A stretch of 64,000 nucleotides of DNA, from contig OX411543.1 of NCBI GenBank assembly GCA_948146395.1, positions 53,734,017 through 53,798,016 of the forward strand, in the 5' to 3' direction. The notes under the pieces were generated by a model. It did no database searches. It saw only the letters and a program-made list of their open reading frames with translations, and was not told the DNA's origin. This document shows positions 10,681 to 23,052 of this stretch, piece after piece. Made by a program: the position numbers and the translations under genes. Source of the DNA: Fragum whitleyi (lineage: Eukaryota > Mollusca > Bivalvia > Cardiida > Cardiidae). How positions within the stretch are numbered: the first letter of the stretch is position 1; each line of letters starts with the position of its first letter.

Positions 10681-11399
10681 CAAGAGGGGCCGAATGGCCA
10701 TAAACCGCCCCTCTGAATTTTATTGGTCCAGTGGATCTCATCCAAATAACTTCTGGCAAAGTTTCATTCACATTTACCAAATTGTTAAAGAGGAGATGTT
10801 ATTTCAAGAATTCAAAGTGATAATAAACCCTGCCCACCCATTTATTACTGTGGAGACTCAAAAGGAGCCCCACCCTGCCACATCCATATTTACGGGCCAA
10901 TCAAAATTTTGGGAACAACTTTTGGAGAGGATCATCGAAGGAATATTCTGGAAAAGTTTCATTGAAATTGGCCAAGTGGTTAAGAGATGTAGGTCAAAGA
11001 TTTTAGGCTAAAAATAAGCCCGGGCCCTGACATGCCCATATTTATGGTCTATCAAAATTTTGTGAACAATTTTTGAAAAGGGTCACCCAAGGCACATTCT
11101 GGTAAAGTTTCATTGAAATCTGCCCGGTGGTTCAGAAGATGTTGTTCAAAGATTTCGGGCTCAAAATAAACCACGCCCATATTTTTGGGTCAATCAAAAT
11201 TTTGCAACCAATTTTTGAAAAGGGTCACCCAAGGAACATTCTGATCAAAGTTTCATTAAAATCTGCCCTATGGTTCAGGAAGTGAGGTCATTCAAAGATT
11301 TTGGGCTCAAAATATGCCCTGCCCTGCCCTGCCACGCCTAACAACAGATATAGGGTGATCCTAAAAGCTCCCCTTGAGCATGTTGTGCTCAGGTGAGCT
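10681..11399 (-). mobile_element. hairpin-ended element, type A variant
   Basis: The minus-strand start AGCTCACCTGAGCACAACAT pairs with GCTCAAGGGGAGCT. The other end is CAAGAGGGGCCGAATGGCC, a different terminal palindrome. Inside are units with CAAGGAACATTCTGATCAAA and AAAGATTTTGGGCTCAAAAT. It is an accessory non-coding element. Confidence 0.72.
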
Positions 11400-11810
11400 T
11401 AAAATGTTGTTCTTACCAAATATATTTGTTAGGTTATTTTTCATGATTAGAGGACACTATAACTAATTTTTACAGTTTCTCTATGTGGTCAGATAACTGT
11501 AATAGACTAGCATTATAATACGATGGCCTTAAACGCACATATGAAATATGAAGAAATTACAAAGAGCTTTATTTGAAATGAAAATCATATGTCATGTGTT
11601 AATTTGCATACACAGATAGCTTTGCACATTTATAATACTCATCTTCAGGTGGAATGTTGATACTTTTAACGTCATATAACCCATAGCTAAATGACACACT
11701 TGCTTTTCAGTGAATTTCTCCCAACATCAGTATCATTAATTTTTCATTAATTTTACATCCGAAAAATTGTAACAAACCTTTTTTACACCCAGGTAAGTTA
11801 AGTAATAGTT

Positions 11811-11903
11811 ATAGTTCATTTCTGACAATTTACGTGATATAACCTAAGCGGAGCATTAGAGGAGCGCAAGGTTATACGCGTAAATTGTCAGAATATGAAC
11901 TAT
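11811..11903. repeat. 93-base foldback
   Basis: ATAGTTCATTTCTGACAATT TACGTGATATAACC pairs with GGTTATACGCGTAAATTGTC AGAATATGAACTAT. The loop carries GAGCATTAGAGGAGCGC. Confidence 0.82.
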
Positions 11904-12261
11904 ATACTGTTTTACCGATCGACTTATTTTTTCACCAAATAACGCTAGTTCAATTGAGTTGCACGGCAATCAATGATGTCATTCATTTTTGTTGCGTCAT
12001 ACATTCTTCAATCAAATCGAGGTACACAAAAAGTGGGAGGAGCGAATTTAATCACTATCGGGTTCCTGTAATTTTTTGTCATTTAGCGAGACAAAATCAA
12101 CTGAGAACGTTCAGTGAATATAAAACCTAGTGATTTCTGCTAGTGGTTTTTGTATTCCTTTTACCGGTAGTTGGTTTTTTGCGGACAATGTTCCTCAGGG
12201 ATTTTGTATTTTTAGGAAAACAGTTATCTATCACGACATATTCAGCCGCGCATTGTAAGGA

Positions 12262-12408
12262 TATATGTGGGATAACAGCTACAGACTGGCAAAGGAATGG
12301 TACTACTGGGGTAAGAAATACCAGGAATTCGTTGTTAGGTGTTCCAGCCGCCGCAATATAACTGAAGGATTGGTGAAAGCGGTGTTAAACCACATACAAA
12401 CAAAACCT
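12262..12408 (+). mobile_element. 5'-truncated tRNA-SINE
   Basis: Central domain and 3' end (AATACCAGGAATTCGTTGTT, then CCAGCCGCCGCAATATAACTG, GAAAGCGGTGTTAAACCA). No tRNA head. It is the only + copy left of 24 kb. Confidence 0.75.
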
Positions 12409-13410
12409 TGGCATATGCATTATCAATAATATAAAAGTTGAAACAAGACATTAATAGAAAACATTCATAATGCAATGAAAAGCTCTAGTTTCCAAGTTTT
12501 TGTTCTCAACCGACACATAGTTAAATGGGTGACACAGGCTTTCGATTTTAATCAGCTATTACGGGCATAATATGCTTCGAATCACATTCTTTTTGCTAAT
12601 ATCTGTATCCCTAGAATCCTTTAAGAAGGCATTAATGATTTTGTATCTTTTCTACAATTATTTTGCATACCTGTACCTTTCATATGAACATTGAATTGCA
12701 TTTTGTTAAGATTGGGACCTTTGCAGAACGACTAAATTAAAATGTCGTTCAGGAGATCCAAAGTACATGTATTCATTTTAAAAAGGAAGTGAGATTTTAT
12801 ATAACGTTTGAACCGTGTCGTCTTTTCTTTTTTTTATGTCAATGTGAAAATGTGAAGTACAGAAAGGCCTGGTTCGAGAAAATACGTCAATGTCGTTCTT
12901 ACTGCTGTATGCCATGCAGATTGATATTTTATTATCAGAATCATTGCTTTATCCGCTTAATCTTGTCTTGATTAACATGCAGACAAATTATTCAAGAAAT
13001 TTTTCTTCTCCTTTTAATGAGAACATTCTTAAAATTTTTTATTAAAAATACTCGATTACAAATTAGGGGTCTTTCGGGACTTTTCATCAGACAAGATTAT
13101 GACTTCACTGTCTGGTTTTGAATGTAGTCCCCGCCCATTATGACCTAAAGTCACGTAGATCATTTATTCGAACAGATCGTCAGGTTATGGGATATATTTT
13201 TTGAATTTCAAACAAAATAGCGACCATCCATTGGCCGAAAAAATGGGGCAATCGGTAAATAAAACTAAATTCAGATTTGTGATGGTGTTATAATGGAAAT
13301 AATTTCCTTATAAAGCCTGATGGGAGGGAGGAGTTAAATGCAAAGTAAAATCCTTGTGCTCCTCCCCTGATGTTTTCCTTTTGCATATAACTCATCCATC
13401 AGACTTATTT
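12409..13410. other. no gene or repeat recognised
   Basis: AT-rich unique-looking sequence. ORFs are 60 codons or shorter. Confidence 0.55.
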
Positions 13411-13648
13411 CATTGATTGAATGAATGAATGGAGTTTAACGCCACTTTCAACATTTATTCAGTTATATCGTGGCAGCTGGAGCACCTAACAATGGTTTCC
13501 TGGTATTTCTCTCACTAGTACAACCACCACATCCTTTCCTAGCCCCCAGCTACTAGCTCACATAGGTCTACGATTATCAACCCATTGGTGAGAGACAAAT
13601 AGTCGGAAAGAAAGAGTGCCGCCGTCGCGGATCAAACCTGGGGACTTA
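13411..13648 (-). mobile_element. tRNA-SINE, head truncated
   Basis: Tail (ATTGAATGAATGAATGGAGT), complete central domain and box B remnant (GATCAAACCTGGGGA). It closely resembles the 5.65 kb copy and ends within the tRNA head. Confidence 0.85.
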
Positions 13649-14042
13649 TTTCATGGACAAATCAATGCAAAAATAAGGTTATTTCATAAGTATAATATTG
13701 CTATCAGACGATAGCTATATTTTCAAAATAAAACAGAGACTCACACAATAAGAACATCCAGTACTTTCAGCACTTTAATCTGAACATAATTCTGCAAAGG
13801 TTTTACTTTGGCATGACAAGAGTTTATTTTATTCAACAAGCTTTTCTGTACACTATATTAAATGCTGGATTATTTGGCATATAAAACTGATGTAGAGAAA
13901 TTAAGAGCACTGTTAATTCCAAATAGCTAAGATTTCCCATTGCATTAAATTGTTTTCTTTACATCATCAGTAGTAATTAAACTACATAAATAATATCTGT
14001 TGGCAACAAAACCTTTGTAATTTCAGATTATTGTATGATGTA

Positions 14043-14391
14043 CAGTAAAACTTCTGTTAGGCGACCACTTAAGGGACCACCAAAAAGCAGTCGTTTATTG
14101 GAATGGTCGCTTAATACGAAATACTATGATAAATGTGACAGTTCATTTTGATACCATTATATAGATTGTCGGTCAAGTCATACTGAATCTTATGATGTTT
14201 GAACCCATTAGAATCGTCTTATTGAGACAATTCTAATGGGTTCTAACAACATAAGATTCAACAATAACCAATTTTTCGAAAAGAATGTCCTCTTTTTCAG
14301 AGATTTTGATTATGGTGAAGGGACTTTTTATAGTGGTTCCTTAATACAATTGGTCGCTTTATAGACGTGGTCGCTTGAGCAATATCGACTG
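14043..14391. mobile_element. mariner-type MITE, 349 bp
   Basis: CAGT ends flanked by TA (14041-14042; 14392-14393), with sub-terminal GGCGACCAC / GTGGTCGCTT inverted copies. Inside is a foldback ATCTTATGATGTTTGAACCC … TTCTAATGGGTTCTAACAAC ATAAGATTCA. Partial relatives of this 'tacagta…' class may lie at 14785. Confidence 0.72.
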
Positions 14392-15051
14392 TAATTACTA
14401 AATTTTGATCACCCAACAACAATTTTTGCCAAAATCTTTTCTTCATTACGGAAATTAGGAACACTGGATCATTGAAAATAAAGGTAAATAAAAGTTGACA
14501 AGACACTCTCAGAGTTACCAAACAAATCTAGAGGCTGATATTTTCTGCAGCTTAATAGCAGCTTAATTGTCCAGTAAAAACTGCCTTTCAGACCTTGTTC
14601 TTGCCATATTTGACAGCAAAGGCAATCTAATGCTCCCTGCAGACACTCTGGAGTAACAGTTTACTTAAAACAGAAAGAAGGTCTGACTTCACACAATAAC
14701 CTACTCCCAAATGCACTCTCAAACCTGTTTATCTGACACAAGATCCGTAATTGGTTCTAGAAGTTCAACTAAATTACCAATTTACAGTAGACCCTGCTTA
14801 TAGTGATAATCTATAGCCAGTATTACTTGATATAAAATATCACTTAGATTAAAGTTTTTTCAGCATCTGATAGTCTATTCATTGTATGTCTTATACTGTG
14901 TATACTGTGGAATCCTACTGATTCCAAATCCAATTTGTTCCTGTTAAAAACCAGAGTAACCCCCACCCCCCACCCTCTTCAAAAAGGGAGATTAAGCAAT
15001 ATTATTGACCATAATTCAAAATCAATTTATTGACCATTTCACATATTTTAA

Positions 15052-15289
15052 ACCTTGTCATGCTGAACCCAGAATATTCCTGCTTTGGCAGGAGCTATAG
15101 AAAAACATCAGCCTGCACATATGTGCAGTCTGATGTTAGTCTACACCACCTGTTTCTAACTTTCAAACCAGATTGTCAATAGATTTAGTTTTTCAAATAA
15201 AAATTGACCCATAGTTGGTACTTTCAGTGCTTTTTGCCCTTTGATTTTGATGCAAATTTTTAGCCAAATTTTATTCAGCATGACAAGGG
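15052..15289. mobile_element. piggyBac-like MITE (TTAA target)
   Basis: Left end ACCTTGTCATGCTGAA, right end TTCAGCATGACAAGGG, flanked by TTAA on both sides (15048-15051, 15290-15293). An inner hairpin CTGCACATATGTGCAG is conserved among copies. Copy 2 of three. Confidence 0.84.
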
Positions 15290-15799
15290 TTAAACACACA
15301 ATCAACAATCTTGCACTGAACCAACAATTTGTAAGGAACAAAGTGAAGTTAGAACCCTTGGCTTGCAAAACATTAGAAAGACATATTTGACTTAAGCTTT
15401 TCTTCCTAATCATTAAAATGATGAAAGTTATATCTGGAAGAATCCCAACAATATCAAGTAAGAATCCCTGTAGAATCCCATTGTAAAACAGTAAGTGAGA
15501 ACCCCTGCATAGGCAGCAATATTGACAGCTAATGGGTGGCTGGATAGAATTTTGTTAACACCTTAACAGACACATAAAATTTATAATTAAAGATGATTGG
15601 CTGTATGTGACAACCTTTAATGAGAAGCTCTACAAACTATGTTTGAAATGGCCACAAGTTACAAAAGAAATGTGCCCAGCCCATGTTGTGTTGAGGGTTC
15701 TTTTGGAACGCCTTATGTTGTAAAATGTTGTGGTGCCACCAAACCAACATGACACACAATGTTATTGTTTTGATTCAGTGTAAACAGAAATCTTGAAGA

Positions 15800-16025
15800 T
15801 AAAGATGTGTTTGTGGAACATGAATGCCCCCAAAACAGCAATTTTTAAAACTTTGACCTTGGCAGATCATGTTGACCTTATCACATGACCTTGACCTTGG
15901 TATCTTTACATGTCCACCAAGGGGATCTATCTTCATACCAATTATGAGGAGCATTGTATCTTGAATAGCCTTGAAAGAATTAAGTTTTTTGGTAAAGTTT
16001 TGCAGACAGACAGACAGACAGACAG
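15800..16025 (-). mobile_element. type C element, hairpin end lost
   Basis: AAGATGTGTTTGTGGAACAT GAATGCCCCC at the left and (GACA)n at the right match the 3' half of the type C elements in minus orientation, including the TTGACCTTATCACATGACCT block. Confidence 0.7.
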
Positions 16026-16769
16026 CCATTAAAGGCGCTACAATGGGTTCTTTGTATACTCAACCATTCTAAGTTCTGTCCATGACATATTCCTGCTATA
16101 TACAAAGCTTTTACAGATGCTATACGTTAAGATCAGCCTGTATAGATATCCAGGTGGATCTTATCCTACTTTGTCTTTTTTCAACCTACCTGTTGGCATA
16201 GCTAAGGTTGACATCTGCTAAAAGTTGGAAATTTGTTGAAACAAAATTCAGCAGGATAAGGGTTGGAGTTTCGTAACAACATAACCACCCCATGGAGATT
16301 CTCTGTCCACCCTTATAATTAACAACATTTACCATGTGAATAACATGTATCTCTAGGAAGGAACCCATGGGCTTGAATAAGCCTTTATGTCATTAACCCC
16401 GAATTCAAGATAAACTTATTTTACTTGTTGAGAGCAAAATTGATCCTTTGAACAACACCGCTTTCAGCAATCTTTGAAAAAAAGATGATTATCTACTTGT
16501 CCGGTATCAAATTTAACTTGTTTGCAAAAAGAGAGCAAATGGATTTCTAAGAAACATTGCTTTTAAAGAAGAAAATGCTGGAACTCAGCATTATCTTAAT
16601 TAAAAACAATGTTTTTCTACATGATATGTAAATTAGGATAATTTATCATTTAAATCTAATTGATACCTTTTCAAGACTTGCCATGTTATTAACTTGTGCA
16701 TGTAAAAGCTTCCTAGCTTAATGTACTGGTCCACAAGTAGAAAAGCCTGTGCCAGACAAGTCGGGCATG

Positions 16770-16935
16770 GGAATTCCTCACCCCTGCCTTACAATGGATT
16801 CCTAATATTTCTTGCACCAGTACTGCATTGCATTCTCTCCTAGCCTCATGCTGCAATACACGATAGGTTTATCATTATCCACCTATAAGGGAAGATAAAT
16901 GTCAGAAAGGATATGTGCCACAGCCTGTGAAATGA
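16770..16935 (-). mobile_element. degenerate tRNA-SINE
   Basis: ACAATGGATTCCTAATATTT, CTCTCCTAGCCTCATGCTGC and the AGAAAGGATATGTGCCACAG end match the SINE central domain in minus orientation. It lies in the first copy of the 16-22 kb triplicated segment. Confidence 0.7.
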
Positions 16936-17094
16936 CCAGAAATGATATCCATTGCACTTGATTCTGCTTGGGACATTTCTTGTAATTTCACAAATATAGA
17001 CATTTTGAGGATTATAAAGATTCATTTCGATAATCAAAAAATTATGTATATAACCTGGAAAAATGTATTAGCTATTTGTAAAGAGCATAGTGAA

Positions 17095-17260
17095 CAAGAT
17101 GTATTTGTGAAACGCAAATGACTAAAAAACAGTAATTTTGTTTTTACATTTGACCTTGACATATGACCTTGACACATGACCTTGAACTTGGTTCATACAC
17201 AAACCTTATCCAAGCAAGTTCATTCAATCAGGATAAGGGAGATAATCATTATTTCAAAAA
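17095..17260 (-). mobile_element. type C element fragment
   Basis: CAAGATGTATTTGTGAAACG at the left, then GACCTTGACATATGACCTTG repeats. It has no (GACA)n and no hairpin end. Confidence 0.55.
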
Positions 17261-17974
17261 CTTAATTTACCTAGTAAGCCTCTTTCTACAGGAGTTGCTG
17301 TCTGAAGGTTAGACTTATTACTGTCACAACTCACAAACACATAGAAAGTGGTAAGCAAGGCTAACCATGTATAAAAGTTCAGACTTTACATTTGAAAATA
17401 TAGGGTACCAAAATATTTTACTATTCCAAATTAACTCCAATTTTTCTGCCAATGGTGAAAGCAAAGAAGCTGGCTTATTCAATAGCCAGCACTACCTTCA
17501 CTATCAAAATATTTTCACCCTGAAACCCTTAACATATTTTCTTCTAGCCCTAAGGACTGTGCTGAAGCACATGATAATTACTATAGGGCTCTAGGGTGGG
17601 TTCTTTGCACTTTCAACCATTTTCATGTTTCATGGCCACAACATATTACTGCTGTATACAAAGCTTTTGCACAAAGTATAGTCTAAGATCAGCCTGCACA
17701 GATATGCAGTCTGATCTTGTCCTTATTTTCCTCTTTCTAACCTGCCTGTTGGCAAAACTAAGGTTGAAATGTCTTAAAAATTGGAAAATTTGTTGAAACA
17801 AAATTCAGCAGGATTAGGGTTAAAGTTTCTTGACAACATATAACCACCCCATGCAGAGAGGCTCTCTCTACCCTTATAATTAACAAATTTTACTGTGTGA
17901 AAAACGCATATCTCCAGGAAGGTATCCGTAGGCTTGAATTAGCCTTTATGTCATTAACCCCAAAATGCAATGTA

Positions 17975-18278
17975 CTGTATTTCTCCTAATAAACCCTCCC
18001 AGGAGCTATACATAACATGGTCAGGAAACTCTTTTTTAGTATGCATTTTCTGATGTGAAAAATCATTAAAACTGATGTCTTTTAGGTCTTCTTCCCTTTA
18101 ATTTGAGGTGAATTTCCTGTAAACAATCATATAAATGATTGTTTACAGGAAATTCATCTCAAATTAGAGAAGAAGTTTCAAAAAGTTCCTAAAATTTAGG
18201 CATTTGTAGTGGGCTTTCTTAGTAAAAAGTGTGGGGGTGCTACTTTAAGGGAGGGCGCTATTAATAGAGGAAATACAG
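17975..18278. mobile_element. mariner-type MITE with central foldback
   Basis: TIRs begin CTGTATTTCTCCTAATAA and, inverted, CTGTATTTCCTCTATTAATA, continuing to CCTCCC on both sides. It is flanked by TA at 17973-17974 and 18279-18280. The centre holds a near-perfect foldback around 18100-18170 (TTTCCTGTAAACAATCAT / ATGATTGTTTACAGGAAA). 304 bp, non-coding. Confidence 0.85.
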
Positions 18279-18307
18279 TAAACCTAAAGTAATATTTCAG
18301 GTGAGCA

Positions 18308-18525
18308 TATTTATTGACTGATTAAATGGAGTTTAATTACAGTAATATTTCATGAATGAGAATACAATTTTGAGTCATATTGTGGCAGCAGGAGCAAATA
18401 ACAATGGATTCCTTATATTTCTCGCACCAATACTACATTACATCCTCTCCTAGCCTTCAGCTGCTATTCTATATTGGTTAACGATTATATACCTATTGGT
18501 GGGAGACAAATCTCGAAAAGAATTT
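18308..18525 (-). mobile_element. degenerate tRNA-SINE
   Basis: Minus-oriented SINE body (GGAGTTTAAT tail; ACAATGGATTCCTTATATTT; CTAGCCTTCAGCTGCTATTC; CTATTGGTGGGAGACAAATC). It is the counterpart of the 16.8 kb copy in the second triplicated segment, and probably descends from the same insertion. Confidence 0.72.
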
Positions 18526-19092
18526 TTTTCAATCACACAGGGTACTGCCTTTTCAAAATGATCTCTTTTATGTTGTTGTCTGCAGCCTTTGAATTCAGAT
18601 CAACCTTAAGTGTTGAAAAACAGGGGAGCAATGTAATACTTTTGATTGTTGGATAAATAAATTTTTGCCTGTAAACTTAAATCATAATCTTATATTAATC
18701 TATTTCATACTCAAACCTTATTTAGGCCAGTTTATTCAATTGGGACAGGGGAGATAATCATTATTTCAAGAATTTTGGGAAATCTCCTTAATTATTCCTC
18801 TTTCCAAAGAAGATGCTGTCTGAAGGTCACACTTGTTATAAACACAACAAAGAAAAGCTGAAGACAAGGCAAAGCATGTATTTTTAATTGAATATATCAC
18901 AAAATATCTCACTTTTCTAAATTATCTCCAATTTTGCTGCCATTGGTGAACAAAAAAGCTGGCCATTCAAATACCAGTACTCCCTACCCTAACTAGAAAA
19001 TTTCACTCTGAAACCCTAAACACAGATATTTTCATTATAGACCTAAGGACAGTGCCAAAGCACATGATAAGTACTTTAGTGCTCCACCAGGG

Positions 19093-19490
19093 ATCGACAC
19101 TTACACCAGTCCTTGGGCCCCGAGACCTGTGTGTTTTGGGGAGGACTGGTAGATATTACGATAATGCAGGTCCTTCAGGCACGTTGTAAATGGAAAAACT
19201 AAGAATTTCAAATCCATCCAGTTTTGAAAAATAATTGCCTTTCTAATACTAAAATTTGCATTACCATATGAAAACATTGTAGGAAAAGAAGAAATTGCTT
19301 TTCAAAAGCAATTTCTTATTTTACAACAATTGTTTCCTTGAAATTTATCCCTTAAATTGTTATAAAATAAATCAAACATTTTTTTTTTTTTTTTAAGCAG
19401 GACCTGTTGTTATCAGGGAGGACCTGTTATATTTCAGGCTTACAGGTCCTATAGGCTGGTGGCAAAAATTAGTTAGTGTGAAACCCTGTC
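19093..19490 (+). repeat. GGTCC-family repeat with central foldback
   Basis: Matches 8453-8790: GGAGGACTGGTAGAT, GCAGGTCCTTCAGGC, CAGTTTTGAAAAATAA, the foldback AAGAAGAAATTGCTTTTCAA AAGCAATTTCTT, GCAGGACCTGTTG, TACAGGTCCT. A related foldback with shared flanks is at 26150-26215. Confidence 0.72.
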
Positions 19491-19727
19491 CACGTTGAGT
19501 TTTTGGCACATTCAATCATTCCCATGTTGTTCTGCCCAAAACCTATGCCTGCTTTACAGAGAGCTTTTACAGATAGTATAGGCTAGGATCAGCCTGCACA
19601 GATGTGAGATCTGATCTTAGCCTACTCTGCCTATTTTTTACATACCTATTGGCAAAACTAAAATTTGACATGTCCCACAATAGGCAATTTATTGAAACAA
19701 AATAAAATTCAGCAGGATTAGGGTTTA

Positions 19728-20993
19728 CGAGGGTTGTTCAAAAATTAACCGGATTTTGCCTCGCAAAATTTTATTTTTAACCCTTGTCATGCTGAACCCG
19801 GAATATTCCTGCTTTGGCAGGAGGTATAGACAAATATCAGCCTGCACATATGTGCAGTCTGATGTTAGTCTACACCACCTTTTTCTCAATTTCAAACCAG
19901 AATTGTCAATAAATTTAGTTTGTCAAATAAAAATTGACCTTCAGTTGGTAATTTTCAGTGCTTTTTGCCCTTTGATTTTGAGGAAAAATTTTAGCCAAAA
20001 TTTATTCAGCATGACAAGGGTTAATGCAATCAAACTAAATTTTGTATCATACGCTGTCGGAATTCAATCCACATATTGTCATGTAGAATTGATATAGTTA
20101 TCGAACATTGCGCGCGGGCATCTTTCATATAAAATGTCATGGAAACGAGTACCCGGCGCAGCAGATAAAATAATACATATATTTGGTCTTCGTTTGTAAA
20201 TATTCCTTCTTTTCTAACTGTTGAAACATTTGAAAATTAAGTGAGTTGTTGGAATAAGTATTACAAATGCCTTGTCTTAATTTGAAGTAATTTGACCGTA
20301 TAGTTTTTCGATAAGATTCGTTTAAAATGTGGCGGGGTAAGTGTTTCGGAACGTTCTAGACGACGTCAACTGAATGCTCGGAATTTTGATCTTTATTTTT
20401 TCCATTTATTATCTACCAAAATAACGAAAAACATAAATCAAACACTTGTACAGCTGAAAGGAAATGGTTTATTCTTCCAAATGCTTAATTTTCATCGGCA
20501 AAGACGCTTCCGTGCCCCGTGAGATAAGAGGAAGAACGGGCAGAGGGAAACTTGTCAAAGCAACTGTAGGGACGTTATTTGCCGAGTTTCTGGAAGATAT
20601 AGGCGATTCACTAAGGGTTAACTTACCTTTCTGAGAACTTTGACGACGCACCATTCGATTTTACCTTTATATAAACCATAAAAACACAGCTTAATTACAG
20701 GAACACTGAATTCATCCTTCTTCTATGAAAAACGAGTCGTGACAAGCTAAATTACACAACACCAAATGTCTCAATTCTCGACAACGTCGCTAGCGTCATG
20801 TACTGTGCGCCGCCACCTAATACCCATGTACTTTTGTTTGCGTGTGAAATGAATATACATTGTTCAATTGCTTCAGGTTTTGGCAAGTTTGATCATATAA
20901 AGTGTCCCGTAAATATGAGTATACTTTTTTCACATAGCGATTAATCAGTGATGATTAATAAACATAATCCGGATAAAAATTGAACATCCCTCG
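19728..20993. mobile_element. mariner-like element, 1.27 kb, without recognisable transposase
   Basis: TIRs CGAGGGTTGTTCAAAAATTA ACCGGATT and inverted right end CGAGGGATGTTCAATTTTTA TCCGGATT, flanked by TA (19726-19727, 20994-20995). It interrupts a repeated segment whose intact copies lie at 16.04 and 17.59 kb. It contains a piggyBac-like MITE. No DDD/DDE motif or HTH is seen in any frame. A 61-residue minus-strand ORF (20469-20654) resembles nothing I know. Confidence 0.78.
19781..20020. mobile_element. piggyBac-like MITE nested in a mariner-like element
   Basis: Perfect 16-bp TIRs CCCTTGTCATGCTGAA and their inverse, with TTAA at 19777-19780 and 20021-20024. 240 bp; about 90% like the 15.05 kb copy by eye. 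This is the cleanest copy. Confidence 0.9.
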
Positions 20994-22179
20994 TATGTGA
21001 CAACGGATAACCCCATGCTGAGAGGCTCTGTCTACTGGTATAATTAACAGTGAGAATAACATATATCTTTAGGAAGGAGTCCATGGGCTTGAATTAGTCT
21101 TTCTGTCATTAACCCAACAATATAACATAAACTAATTCTTAAAGTTCAAATGAGTACCGTATTTATACTAATAACACCACTCAGACCTTGCCGGTAAATC
21201 ATTTTCACCATTTTTTTTCTCCTTCAAATAATAGAGTGATGCGCTGCTTTACATAACCTTGCTGTGATATCAAGGGATTCTCAAGAATGTATATATTATA
21301 CTATAAAACAATTTCTGAAATAAATTTCAAGTTACTTTATCATTAAATAGCAAAAGAATTGCTTTCTGTTATGGTGACTGAAAAAACTGTCAACTTTGGC
21401 AAGTTATAATGTCAACGATCCATGTTGCCTTATTGTATATGGAGTTCTATTCAATAGATCAAAAATAGTATGCCAGATGATCGTATTTTTAAAAATGTCA
21501 ATGGATTAGTTTACTCATCCGAAGTTTTTTTTTCAGACTGCCTAACACAGACTTTTGGCAAAGATGACTAAAATTACCTGTTAATGCTTGTTTGTATCGT
21601 TCAATAAATGATTCTCCGGTTTCAGAAAATTCCATAATTCATCGTTTTCATAGACTAAAATTACCGCACATCGCTGTCATGACTACACATTGCATCACAA
21701 CTCCAAATATATGTATCATTATAGTCTCACACAATATCAAGAGAAGGAAAAGCCATACAAAAAGTATTGCAGAAATGGAAGAAATAATTTGAAACAAGCA
21801 ATTTCTTTGTTAACAGCATTTTCAATCTCACAAGGTAGTGTCTTTTCAAACTGATCCCAATTTACATTGTCTGCAGCTTTTAAATTCAGACTAGTCTAAA
21901 AATTTCGAGAAACAGGGATGCAATTTTATACAGTTGAATTCAGATAAATGAATTTTTTGCCTGAAAACAAAGACCTTAACCATAAATCGATCAATCTCAT
22001 ACACAAACCTTATCTAAGCCAGTTCATTCATTTGGGAAAACCGAAAGCAAGGCTAAGCAAGTATAACAATTCAGGATTTACACTTGAAAATTTCCAAAAA
22101 TATTTCGTGTTTCTCAAAATTAACACTTATTTTACCATCATTGGTGTAACAAAGAAGCTAATGAATTCACTAGATCTGC

Positions 22180-22400
22180 CGCAAAGCTCTTAAACCCCCC
22201 CACCCCCACACCACACCCCCACCCCCTTTTGGCACTTCTTAGGGGCAGCTTCGTTCTTGAGTTGCAGTCAAGAAATAAAAAAAAGTTTACAGATGGACAG
22301 ACAGACTAACGGATTGATGGACAGACAGATAGGGTGAAACCAATATACACCCTTTACCTAGTAGGTGTGTGGGGGGGGGGAGGGGGGGGGGGGGTTTGGT
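22180..22400 (-). repeat. C/G-rich relative of a type E element with (GACA)n
   Basis: CCCCCCCACCCCCACACCAC at the left, GATGGACAGACAGACTAACG in the middle, and TTTACCTAGTAGGTGTGTGG followed by long G-runs at the right. The arrangement resembles an inverted type E element (TATACCCCCCACCTAC). The boundaries are unclear because of slippage. Confidence 0.5.
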
Positions 22401-23052
22401 GGTTATAACAATTGGCAGGCTACAAACCTCCAATCCTGTGATTCTCAAACCATCACTCAAAACACTACATGGCAGCAATCTTGTCCACAATTAAAATGTT
22501 ACAAATGATATCATACATATTGCATTTCTTTTTATCTTTTGTAACATTTATAGAGACCATACCTTACAGAACAGTACAGTAACCTGCCCTTCAGATGTGT
22601 ATTCTGTCTCAAAATTTGAGATGGCTTCTACTTTTAAAGTTTATGATTCAATTGCTTTATTGAAAAGGTTTAATGCTAGTCTGAAATTTCAATCATTTAT
22701 AAGTGATCTGTAAGGCTGCATTTTTTTGCATCTTTCCCCCTCCCTCCTCTCCCACTCCAATCACAAATGTCCCCAGTTTTTAAAGACTATTGGGATAATG
22801 TATTCTTGGAGTAAAATTTAGTCAAATAGAAATATCCTGAAACTAAGAAAATCTCTAAAAACTAAGTTAAAAATGGAATTCTAAGAGAAATTTTACTCTT
22901 AGAATCTTTGTGCATAAGGACCCAGGTGGCTAAATTGTTGGTGAGTTCCATTAAATTTGTAAAATGGCCAAAATTTATTTAGACCACAGGGACTTTGTCC
23001 TCTAGTTTGCAAAACTTTGGCAGAATTCTGTATTAATGAAACCCAATGTTAC

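Larger units (their letters stand above)
16035..22190 (+). repeat. degenerate triplication of a segment of about 1.5 kb
   Basis: Shared blocks in the same order: block X (GGGTTCTTTG … CTTATAATTAACA … TGTCATTAACCC) at 16035-16395, 17590-17955 and 19490-19727 plus 20996-21118; block W (GTTGAAAAACAGGGGAGCAA, TTTTTGCCTG) at 18590-18685 and 21880-21965; block Z (CTTATCCAAGCAAGTTCATT … GAGATAATCATTATTTCA … GCTGGCTTATTCAATAGCCA) at 17205-17480, 18715-18970 and 22005-22170. Later insertions differ between copies. The text is non-coding. Confidence 0.72.

Noticed and set aside
20469..20654. Minus-strand ORF as a host gene exon
   Set aside because: It lies inside the TIR-bounded mariner-like element; kept only as a possible capture in the findings.
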